The position numbers and the translations under genes were made by a program. The notes beneath the pieces are model-generated. The model worked only from the letters and a program-made list of their open reading frames with translations. It was not told where the DNA came from and did no database searches. A stretch of DNA of 5,162 nt. It comes from Thermoanaerobacterales bacterium. Lineage in GTDB: Bacteria; Bacillota; Thermosediminibacteria; Thermosediminibacterales; Tepidanaerobacteraceae. Below, one piece after another: positions 1-5,162 of the stretch. Location: NCBI GenBank assembly GCA_012839145.1, contig DUNY01000144.1, forward strand, positions 1 to 5,162, in the 5' to 3' direction. Each line of letters begins with the position of its first letter. The first letter of the stretch is position 1.

Positions 1-1
1 A

Positions 2-463
2 GATTTTATAAAAAAACTCAACAAAATAGAGGAAATGTTAAAAAAGTACAAAGGGCAAAAAGGTGTTTTACTTCAAGCACTGCAAGAGGCTCAGGGTATT
101 ATGGGTTATCTTCCTATTGAAGTACAAAAAATGGTAGCTGAAGCTTTAAATATTACTTTAAGTGAAGTGTATAGCACTATTACCTTTTATTCTTTCTTTA
201 GCCTTAAACCTAGAGGGAAATACCAAATTCGGGTATGTTTAGGGACAGCCTGTTATGTAAGAGGAGCCGAGAAAGTATTGGACAGATTAAAAACAGAGTT
301 GGGGATTGAAGTTGGAGAAACCACAGATGATGCAAAGTATTCTCTTGACGCTTGCCGCTGCATAGGTGCCTGTGGCCTTGCCCCAGCCATCATCATAAAT
401 GACGAAGTATATGGAAGGTTAACTGCGGATAAGATTCCGGATATACTCAAGAAATTTGAATAG
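2..463 (+). CDS. hydC: HydC/HndA-type NuoE-like [2Fe-2S] subunit of NAD(P)-linked [FeFe]-hydrogenase (5' partial)
   Basis: Small electron-transfer subunit of the cytoplasmic HydABC complex, homologous to NuoE of complex I. Family knowledge: it docks on the NuoF-like subunit and carries one [2Fe-2S] cluster in a thioredoxin-like fold. Seen here, numbering from the ATG at base 35: a helical N-terminal region with the typical GYLP and SEVY...TFYSFF segments (about 24-55), then VCLGTAC with C68 and C73, and CRCIGAC with C109 and C113. These form the CX4C...CX3C ligand set of the family; C107 is an extra cysteine. The frame is open to the window edge with no stop and no ATG, GTG or TTG before base 35. 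The purine run before that ATG (AGAGG) leaves only about two bases of spacing. The family is usually about 155-165 aa against 142 aa from this ATG, so the true start probably lies upstream and the gene is cut by the edge. The next gene begins 2 bases after the stop. Confidence 0.9.
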   Translation, partial: DFIKKLNKIEEMLKKYKGQKGVLLQALQEAQGIMGYLPIEVQKMVAEALNITLSEVYSTITFYSFFSLKPRGKYQIRVCLGTACYVRGAEKVLDRLKTELGIEVGETTDDAKYSLDACRCIGACGLAPAIIINDEVYGRLTADKIPDILKKFE

Positions 464-465
464 CC

Positions 466-1014
466 ATGAGAGAACTTTCCCTGCACATTTTAGATGTGGT
501 TCAAAACTCTTTAGGGGCAAAAGCATCTGTTATTGAAATTAACATTGAAGAAAACATAAAAAAGGACTTACTAATAATCGAAATTAAAGATAACGGATCA
601 GGCATGGATGAAAAAATGACCAAAAAAGTTATGGACCCATTTTTCACCACAAGAACAACCCGAAAAGTAGGATTGGGCATACCGCTTTTTGTTCATGCTG
701 CAAAAAGCTGTGGAGGGGATTTTAAGATTCAGTCTGAAAAGGGAAAAGGCACGGCAATAGAAGCAAGTTTTGTTCTGAGCCACATAGACAGAGCCCCTAT
801 CGGTAGCATGGCGGATACCATGGTTTCACTGGTTGCCATGCGTCCGGATGTGGATTTTGTGTATAGACATTGTGTAGGAGATCAAGTATTTATCCTTGAT
901 ACCCAGGAAATAAAAAAAACACTGCAAGAAGTGCCATTAAATAATCCGATGGTATTGGACTGGATTAAGAGATTTATAGAAGACAACTTAAAGGAAATCA
1001 ACGGAGGTGCGTAA
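466..1014 (+). CDS. GHKL-fold ATP-binding protein of hydrogenase operon, lacking a kinase dimerisation/H-box domain
   Basis: A 182-aa soluble protein with a Bergerat (GHKL) ATP-binding fold over residues 1-105. Visible motifs are the N-box D10...N14 in ILDVVQNSLGAKA, the G1 box DNGSGMD (42-48), the F-box DPFFTT (57-62), the G2 box GLGIP (69-73), and a closing KGKGT (92-96). These make ATP binding likely. There is no HisKA/HATPase pair, sensor, receiver or membrane segment, so it is not an ordinary sensor kinase; anti-sigma kinases such as SpoIIAB share the bare fold. The remaining 75 or so residues (about 106-182) form an extra C-terminal region rich in hydrophobic and acidic residues that I cannot assign. 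Databases often call such proteins 'histidine kinase', which the sequence does not support. It lies between hydC and the HndB-like gene, 2 bases after one and 1 base before the other. No good Shine-Dalgarno site precedes its ATG, which suggests translational coupling to hydC. Function unknown; a regulatory or assembly role is inference. Confidence 0.85.
   Translation: MRELSLHILDVVQNSLGAKASVIEINIEENIKKDLLIIEIKDNGSGMDEKMTKKVMDPFFTTRTTRKVGLGIPLFVHAAKSCGGDFKIQSEKGKGTAIEASFVLSHIDRAPIGSMADTMVSLVAMRPDVDFVYRHCVGDQVFILDTQEIKKTLQEVPLNNPMVLDWIKRFIEDNLKEINGGA
1003..1008 (+). promoter_or_regulatory. Ribosome binding site GGAGGT for the HndB-like gene (decides its start)
   Basis: GGAGGT lies 7 bases before the ATG at 1016, which is ideal spacing. 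It sits inside the last codons of the ATPase gene. A GTG at 1007 in the same frame overlaps this site and so cannot use it, which makes the ATG the better start. Confidence 0.85.
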
Positions 1015-1015
1015 A

Positions 1016-1390
1016 ATGCCAGTAATCAAGTCTATGGAGGAACTGGAGAAAATCCGAAAACAAGCCAAAGATATGATAAATTTGAGAGTTGATAATGAAA
1101 CTAAAACACGTATAGTTGTCGGTATGGGTACTTGCGGTATTGCAGCCGGTGCAAGGCCAGTAATGTTAGCGATTTTGGATGAATTAAAAAAGAGAAATAT
1201 CACTAATGTTATTGTTACAGAAACAGGTTGTATAGGTCTTTGTCAGTATGAGCCGTTAGTTGACGTTATTCAACCTGATCATCCAAAAGTGACTTATGTA
1301 AACATGAATCCAGAAAAGGCCAGAGAGATCGTGGTCAAGCACATTATTAATAATCAAGTTGTAGATGAGTATGTAGTACCTAATATTTAA
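1016..1390 (+). CDS. hndB: HndB-like thioredoxin-fold ferredoxin-type protein (three-cysteine form)
   Basis: A 124-aa soluble protein resembling HndB of the Desulfovibrio Hnd hydrogenase and similar '(2Fe-2S) ferredoxin domain' proteins. The start is the ATG at 1016 (MPVIKSMEEL...), chosen by the GGAGGT site; a GTG nine bases upstream would add three residues. A basic, helical N-terminus (about 1-25) precedes a thioredoxin-like ferredoxin domain. That domain has VVGMGTCG (C40) and TGCIGLC (C72 and C76). The second motif matches the CX3C half of NuoE and the HydB N-domain. The first half is altered: the CX4C cysteines are replaced by glycines and a single shifted cysteine remains. Only three cysteines exist in the whole protein, so a classic four-cysteine [2Fe-2S] site is not evident. 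It lies 1 base after the ATPase gene and 31 bases before hydB. The family is conserved in these operons, but its role is not settled; a structural or electron-transfer accessory to HydC/HydB is inference. Confidence 0.85.
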   Translation: MPVIKSMEELEKIRKQAKDMINLRVDNETKTRIVVGMGTCGIAAGARPVMLAILDELKKRNITNVIVTETGCIGLCQYEPLVDVIQPDHPKVTYVNMNPEKAREIVVKHIINNQVVDEYVVPNI

Positions 1391-1407
1391 TAATATACAG
1401 GAGCTTG

Positions 1408-1414
1408 AGGAGGT
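1408..1414 (+). promoter_or_regulatory. Strong ribosome binding site AGGAGGT for hydB
   Basis: A full consensus AGGAGGT lies 7 bases before the ATG at 1422, within the 31-base gap after the HndB-like gene. It is stronger than the sites of the upstream genes and suggests high, independent initiation on hydB. A second purine cluster (AGGAG, 1399-1403) is too far from the ATG to matter. Confidence 0.85.
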
Positions 1415-1421
1415 TATAAAA

Positions 1422-3215
1422 ATGGAAATATACAGGGCTCATGTTCTGGTTTGTAAAGGAACGGGGTGTGTAGCTTCCGGCAGTGAACCGATAATGGAAG
1501 CTTTTCAGAAAGAACTAGAAAAGAAAGGCCTTTCTAAAGAAGTAAAAGTTGTTCAGACTGGTTGTTTAGGCCTTTGCGAACTAGGACCAAATGTTCTCAT
1601 TTATCCTGAAGGGAGCTATTACTGTACAGTTAAAACAGAAGATGTACCGGAAATAGTTGAGGAGCATCTATTGAAAGGTCGAATTGTTGAGCGACTTTTA
1701 TACAAAGAACGTGACACAAAAGAGCGGTTTCGTTCTTTAATGGACATTGATTTCTATAAAAGACAAAAGCGAATTGCTTTAAGACATTGTGGCCTTATTA
1801 ATCCTGAAATTATTGAGGAATATATTGCTAATGACGGTTATAGAGCTTTGGGTAAAGCATTAACTGAGATGACTCCCCAAGGAGTAATTGACGAAATAAA
1901 AAAATCCGGATTGAGAGGTCGTGGAGGAGGAGGTTTTCCAACTGGCGTAAAATGGCAGTTTGCTGCCGATGCCCAGGGTGATATCAAGTATGTGGTATGT
2001 AATGCTGACGAAGGTGATCCAGGTGCGTTTATGGATCGTAGCATTTTAGAAGGTGATCCACATACAGTGTTGGAAGCTATGGCTATAGCAGGTTACGCCA
2101 TTGGTGCCAGTGAAGGATATATATATGTGAGGGCAGAATACCCCATAGCTGTAAAGCGCTTAGAAATTGCCATAGAGCAAGCCAGAAATCATGGCCTTTT
2201 AGGCAAAAACATTCTTGGAACGGAATTTAGTTTTGACATATTTATCAGACTTGGTTCCGGAGCATTCGTATGCGGCGAAGAAACGGCGTTACTTGCTTCA
2301 GTTGAAGGCCGTCGTGGGGAACCAAGGCCTAGGCCACCTTTCCCAGCTAATAAGGGGCTGTGGGATAAGCCAACAATTATAAACAATGTGGAAACATATG
2401 CTAACATACCTGAAATTATTCTCCAAGGTGCTGACTGGTTCTCAAATATAGGATCTGAGAAAAGTAAGGGCACTAAAGTGTTTGCTGTAGGTGGAAAAAT
2501 TAATCATACAGGTCTTGTAGAGATCCCAATGGGAACTACACTAAAAGAAGTTATATATGATATTGGTGGTGGTATTCCCAACAACAAAAAATTTAAAGCT
2601 GTACAAACCGGCGGCCCATCCGGCGGATGCTTACCTGCTTCCCTTCTTGATATGCCCATAGAGTATGATACTTTAATTCAAGCAGGGTCAATGATGGGAT
2701 CAGGCGGTATGATAGTCGTGGATGAAGACACCTGCATGGTTGATATTGCTAAATTCTTTCTAACATTTACACAGGAAGAATCCTGCGGCAAATGCCCACC
2801 ATGTAGGATTGGTACAAAACGAATGCTTGAAATCCTAGAAAGGATAACCAACGGTGAAGGAAGGGAAGGAGATATAGAGCTTCTAGAAAATCTGGCGAAG
2901 AGTATTAAAGCCTCGGCCTTGTGCGGACTGGGTCAGACAGCTCCAAACCCTGTGTTGTCAACACTGAGGTATTTCAGAGATGAGTATGAAGCCCATATTA
3001 AAGACAAGAAATGCCCTGCCGGAGGATGTCAAGCATTGATTCACTACGAGGTAGTAGCGGATAAATGCAAAGGTTGCGGTATGTGTGTAAAAGTATGTCC
3101 TACCCAGGCAATTAGCGGTGAAAGAAGAAAGCCTCATGAAATAGATTTGGATAAATGTATAAAATGTAACAGCTGTTATGACAGATGTCCTTTTGGTGCT
3201 ATAGTCAAATTATAG
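1422..3215 (+). CDS. hydB: HydB/HndC: NuoF-like FMN- and NAD(P)-binding subunit of bifurcating [FeFe]-hydrogenase
   Basis: The flavin subunit that exchanges electrons with NAD(P)H. Family knowledge: it is the proposed bifurcation site, passing electrons to HydA, HydC and ferredoxin. Domains seen in 597 aa: (1) an N-terminal thioredoxin-like [2Fe-2S] domain, about 1-90, with C11, C16, C48 and C52; (2) a NuoF core, with the glycine-rich GRGGGGFPTG (166-175), ADEGDPGAFMDR (195-206) and GSGAFVCGEETALL (278-291) for FMN and nucleotide binding; (3) an SLBB-type region, about 345-400; (4) an N3-type [4Fe-4S] site, SCGKCPPC with C455, C458 and C461 plus C501; (5) a hinge with C531 and C536; (6) a C-terminal 2x[4Fe-4S] ferredoxin domain with C549, C552, C555 and C559, and C579, C582, C585 and C589. 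All expected ligands are present and the length is normal for HydB/HndC. NAD versus NADP preference cannot be read from the sequence with confidence. The gene is preceded by a consensus ribosome binding site and followed 28 bases later by hydA. Confidence 0.96.
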   Translation: MEIYRAHVLVCKGTGCVASGSEPIMEAFQKELEKKGLSKEVKVVQTGCLGLCELGPNVLIYPEGSYYCTVKTEDVPEIVEEHLLKGRIVERLLYKERDTKERFRSLMDIDFYKRQKRIALRHCGLINPEIIEEYIANDGYRALGKALTEMTPQGVIDEIKKSGLRGRGGGGFPTGVKWQFAADAQGDIKYVVCNADEGDPGAFMDRSILEGDPHTVLEAMAIAGYAIGASEGYIYVRAEYPIAVKRLEIAIEQARNHGLLGKNILGTEFSFDIFIRLGSGAFVCGEETALLASVEGRRGEPRPRPPFPANKGLWDKPTIINNVETYANIPEIILQGADWFSNIGSEKSKGTKVFAVGGKINHTGLVEIPMGTTLKEVIYDIGGGIPNNKKFKAVQTGGPSGGCLPASLLDMPIEYDTLIQAGSMMGSGGMIVVDEDTCMVDIAKFFLTFTQEESCGKCPPCRIGTKRMLEILERITNGEGREGDIELLENLAKSIKASALCGLGQTAPNPVLSTLRYFRDEYEAHIKDKKCPAGGCQALIHYEVVADKCKGCGMCVKVCPTQAISGERRKPHEIDLDKCIKCNSCYDRCPFGAIVKL

Positions 3216-3230
3216 CATTAGGGAAGGGAG

Positions 3231-3236
3231 AGGAGA
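3231..3236 (+). promoter_or_regulatory. Ribosome binding site AGGAGA for hydA
   Basis: A purine-rich stretch (3221-3240) ends in AGGAGA, 7 bases before the ATG at 3244. A second in-frame ATG at 3250 would have 13 bases of spacing, so the first ATG is preferred. Confidence 0.75.
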
Positions 3237-3243
3237 GAAAACT

Positions 3244-4995
3244 ATGGAAATGGTTACATTAACTATAGACGGTATAAAAGTTGAAGTTTCAAAAGATGCT
3301 ACAGTGCTTGAGGCTGCAAGGAAAGCTGGAATCAAAATTCCTACACTCTGTTTTTTAAAAGGAGTAAACGAAATTGGCGCTTGCAGAATGTGCGTTGTTG
3401 AAGTCAAAGGCGCTAGGGCACTGCAAACATCTTGTGTTTTGCCGGTTTCAGAAGGTATGGAGGTTATTACCAATTCCTCGGCTGTTAGAGAGTCCAGGAA
3501 AGTAACCTTGGAATTACTGCTTTCCGATCATAACTTGGAATGCCCCACTTGCATAAGAAATCTTAATTGTGAGCTTCAAAAGCTATCGGAAGAGTTAGGT
3601 GTGCAAGCCATAAGATACCCAGGAGAAAAAAGTAAGGCGCAGTATGATGATTTTTCACCTTCTATTGTAAGGGATACTTCAAAATGCATCTTGTGCCGCC
3701 GCTGTGTAAACACTTGCCACCAAGTCCAGGGAGTAGGTGTCATATCACCTAATTACCGTGGATTTGATACGGTAATTGCACCGGTATTTGACATGAGCCT
3801 TAATGAAGTTCCATGTGTCAACTGCGGCCAATGTATATTGGCCTGCCCAGTAGGAGCTTTAAAAGAAAAGGATGATACCGATAAAGTTTGGGAGGCTTTG
3901 GCAGATCCTGAAAAACATGTAGTTGTTCAAACTGCTCCGGCTATTAGAGTATCTTTAGGTGAAGAGTTTGGAGGAGAATTGGGCGGTATTGTTACAAAGA
4001 AACTACCGGCAGCCTTAAGACGGCTGGGCTTTGATAAGGCCTTTGATACGGATTTCACGGCAGACCTTACTATATTAGAAGAAGGTTCAGAATTCCTTGA
4101 CAGGCTGCAAAACGGCGGCAAACTTCCCCTTGTAACCTCATGTAGTCCCGGCTGGATTAAGTTTTGTGAGCATTACTATCCGGAACTTCTTGATAATCTT
4201 TCCACATGCAAGTCGCCACAGCAGATGTTCGGAGCTCTTGTGAAGACATACTACGCGGAAAAAATGGGAATAGATCCCTCAAAGATATTCTCAGTTTCGA
4301 TTATGCCATGTACGGCAAAAAAATATGAATGTCAGCGACCTGAGATGTTCTCCAGCGGATACCAGGATGTTGATGCAGTGCTTACTACTCGAGAACTTTC
4401 AAGAATGCTTAAACAAGCGGGAATCAACTTGAGCAAGCTTCCTGACGAAGAATTTGATGAGCCTCTAGGGATATCTACCGGTGCCGGTGCTATATTCGGT
4501 GCTACCGGTGGTGTTATGGAAGCGGCTCTTCGAACGGTATATGAAATCGTAACAAAAAAAGTATTGAAAGACATCGATTTTACGGAGGTCCGCGGTGTTG
4601 AAGGAGTAAAAGAGGCAACCATAGATATAGACGGTACTAAGGTAAATGTGGCTGTAGCCCATGGCTTAGCTAATGCCAGAACAGTTCTTGATAGGGTAAA
4701 AAGCGGTGAATCTGACTACCACTTCATTGAAATAATGTGCTGCCCTGGAGGCTGCGTAGGTGGCGGCGGTCAGCCTATACTTACTGCCGATGAGCGCTGG
4801 GAAGTTGACTACAGAGAAGCAAGAGGTAATGCTATATATGATGTGGACCGTAGTATGACTCTTAGGAAATCCCATGAAAATCCGGCAGTGCAAACCTTAT
4901 ACAAAGAGTTTTTAGAAAAACCCCTTGGGGAGAAATCGCATAAACTTCTTCATACCCACTATAACGAAAGACCTCCTTATGCTGATGTTAAATAG
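3244..4995 (+). CDS. hydA: HydA/HndD: catalytic [FeFe]-hydrogenase subunit with four accessory Fe-S clusters
   Basis: Catalyses 2H+ + 2e- <-> H2 at the H-cluster in the cytoplasm. In HydABC complexes it works with NAD(P)H and ferredoxin (family knowledge). Domains in 583 aa: a plant-type [2Fe-2S] domain (C36, C47, C50, C64); a His-ligated [4Fe-4S] site (H96, C100, C103, C109); a 2x[4Fe-4S] ferredoxin domain (C148, C151, C154, C158 and C191, C194, C197, C201); the H-domain from about 225 to 520; and a small-subunit-type tail to the end. H-cluster motifs are L1 TSCSPGW (C300), L2 MPCTAKK (C356) and L3 IMCCPGGCVGGGGQP (C500, C504), giving all four ligands. The cysteine that usually follows C300 and relays protons is Ser301 here, and L3 has an extra C499. 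Other nearby non-ligand cysteines are C308, C322 and C363. Size and layout fit the HndD/clostridial type and lack the extra C-terminal [2Fe-2S] domain of Thermotoga maritima HydA. It is the last gene of the operon. The HydEFG maturases needed to build the H-cluster are not in the window. Confidence 0.97.
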   Translation: MEMVTLTIDGIKVEVSKDATVLEAARKAGIKIPTLCFLKGVNEIGACRMCVVEVKGARALQTSCVLPVSEGMEVITNSSAVRESRKVTLELLLSDHNLECPTCIRNLNCELQKLSEELGVQAIRYPGEKSKAQYDDFSPSIVRDTSKCILCRRCVNTCHQVQGVGVISPNYRGFDTVIAPVFDMSLNEVPCVNCGQCILACPVGALKEKDDTDKVWEALADPEKHVVVQTAPAIRVSLGEEFGGELGGIVTKKLPAALRRLGFDKAFDTDFTADLTILEEGSEFLDRLQNGGKLPLVTSCSPGWIKFCEHYYPELLDNLSTCKSPQQMFGALVKTYYAEKMGIDPSKIFSVSIMPCTAKKYECQRPEMFSSGYQDVDAVLTTRELSRMLKQAGINLSKLPDEEFDEPLGISTGAGAIFGATGGVMEAALRTVYEIVTKKVLKDIDFTEVRGVEGVKEATIDIDGTKVNVAVAHGLANARTVLDRVKSGESDYHFIEIMCCPGGCVGGGGQPILTADERWEVDYREARGNAIYDVDRSMTLRKSHENPAVQTLYKEFLEKPLGEKSHKLLHTHYNERPPYADVK

Positions 4996-5021
4996 CAAGA
5001 GATAAAAGTTTTTTAAGATCA

Positions 5022-5069
5022 CTATCGCTGCAGCGCCTGGCTATATAAAATCAGGCACTGCAGTGATAG
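5022..5069 (+). terminator. Imperfect 19-bp inverted repeat after hydA; possible 3' transcript hairpin or atypical terminator
   Basis: Arms 5022-5040 and 5051-5069 pair over 19 positions with two G.U pairs and one C.A mismatch, around a 10-base A+T-rich loop (CTATATAAAA). The position 26 bases after the hydA stop fits a transcript end or a stability structure. There is no T-run directly after the right arm (the next bases are CAAACTATAAAACC), so a classic intrinsic terminator is not proven. Each arm also contains a perfect 10-bp palindrome, CGCTGCAGCG (5026-5035) and CACTGCAGTG (5056-5065), so a paired protein-binding site is an alternative reading. Confidence 0.5.
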
Positions 5070-5091
5070 CAAACTATAAAACCTTACTCTT

Positions 5092-5109
5092 TGTTTTGTT
5101 AACAAAACA
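5092..5109. repeat. 18-bp perfect palindrome TGTTTTGTTAACAAAACA, operator-like
   Basis: Every base pairs symmetrically about the 5100/5101 boundary. As RNA it could form only a weak A+T-rich stem of about 7 bp and has no following T-run, so it is a poor terminator. Perfect symmetry and a position about 30 bases before a TATAAT box suggest a binding site for a dimeric regulator of the next gene. The core TTGTTAACAA resembles the half-sites of redox regulator Rex joined without their usual central spacer, so Rex itself is not supported. Confidence 0.5.
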
Positions 5110-5138
5110 TTCTATTAAATACCTGAAATACAAAGGCG

Positions 5139-5144
5139 TATAAT
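5139..5144 (+). promoter_or_regulatory. Candidate -10 box TATAAT of a promoter reading out of the right edge
   Basis: This is a perfect TATAAT hexamer. The best -35 candidate is TTAAAT at 5115-5120 with an 18-base spacer, only 3 of 6 matches to TTGACA, so it is weak and might need an activator. In an A+T-rich stretch such a hexamer can also arise by chance. No gene start is visible before the window ends. Confidence 0.35.
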
Positions 5145-5162
5145 TCAGAAAATGCATAGAAT

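Larger units (their letters stand above)
4996..5162. other. 167-base non-coding tail after hydA
   Basis: No open frame of useful length is seen on either strand; the ATG at 5152 meets a stop after one codon. The stretch is A+T-rich and contains, in order, a long imperfect inverted repeat, an 18-bp perfect palindrome and a TATAAT sequence, each listed separately. It probably combines the 3' end of the hydrogenase transcript with the control region of a gene beyond the right edge. Confidence 0.6.

Noticed and set aside
466..1014. Sensor histidine kinase call for the ATPase gene
   Set aside because: Only the ATP-binding domain is present; there is no H-box domain, sensor, membrane segment or neighbouring response regulator.
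1007..1015. GTG start nine bases upstream for the HndB-like gene
   Set aside because: It overlaps the GGAGGT ribosome binding site, which is spaced correctly for the ATG at 1016.
2189..2473. Minus-strand open frame of 94 codons inside hydB
   Set aside because: It is antisense to conserved NuoF motifs, has no recognisable domain and no convincing start signal; a shadow of the real gene.
3210..3473. Minus-strand open frame spanning the hydB-hydA junction
   Set aside because: It is mostly antisense to the [2Fe-2S] domain of HydA, and its product shows no domain.
4332..4622. Minus-strand open frame of 96 codons inside hydA
   Set aside because: It lies opposite the conserved H-domain, has low-complexity Ser/Pro/Thr-rich content and no family signature.
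5022..5069. Classic Rho-independent terminator
   Set aside because: The stem is long enough, but no T-run follows it on either strand, so it is kept only as a possible atypical terminator.
5092..5109. Rex operator
   Set aside because: The known Rex consensus has a central spacer between TTGTTAA-like half-sites that is absent here; the resemblance is limited to the half-site sequence.
1..5162. CRISPR array, mobile element, tRNA or rRNA
   Set aside because: No spaced direct repeats, transposase or integrase motifs, terminal inverted repeats or RNA gene signatures were seen; nearly all bases are accounted for by the five genes.

Overview
The window holds one compact plus-strand operon that encodes an NAD(P)-linked, probably electron-bifurcating [FeFe]-hydrogenase of the HydABC/Hnd type, followed by a 167-base non-coding tail. 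An A+T-rich base composition (judged by eye, not counted), purine-rich Shine-Dalgarno sites and protein family signatures point to an anaerobic, fermentative Firmicute of the Clostridia. The gene order (NuoE-like, GHKL ATPase, HndB-like, NuoF-like, HydA) matches what I remember of hydrogenase operons in cellulolytic and thermophilic clostridia; the species cannot be fixed from this sequence.

Layout: bases 2-463 carry the 3' part of hydC/hndA, a thioredoxin-like [2Fe-2S] subunit whose reading frame runs off the left edge. Bases 466-1014 encode a small GHKL-fold ATPase that has no phospho-acceptor histidine domain. Bases 1016-1390 encode an HndB-like small protein with only three cysteines. Bases 1422-3215 encode the HydB/HndC flavin subunit (597 aa), with an N-terminal [2Fe-2S] domain, a NuoF-type FMN/NAD core and a C-terminal 2x[4Fe-4S] ferredoxin domain. 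Bases 3244-4995 encode the 583-aa catalytic HydA. The first three genes are separated by 1-2 bases, and the last two have 28-31 base leaders with strong ribosome binding sites.

How they work together (family knowledge): NAD(P)H meets FMN in HydB. HydC and the HydB clusters relay electrons to HydA, where the H-cluster makes or oxidises H2, coupled to ferredoxin. By motif count, HydABC would carry three [2Fe-2S] clusters, six [4Fe-4S] clusters and the H-cluster. The ATPase and HndB-like protein are conserved passengers with no firmly established role. The maturases HydE, HydF and HydG are not in the window, and neither is the operon promoter.

The tail (4996-5162) holds a large imperfect hairpin whose two arms are each a perfect 10-bp palindrome, then an 18-bp perfect palindrome, then a TATAAT box. 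The observations most worth checking are this tail, the serine in place of the usual proton-relay cysteine in HydA motif L1, and the two unexplained accessory proteins. The core of the window is a known system, not a new one.
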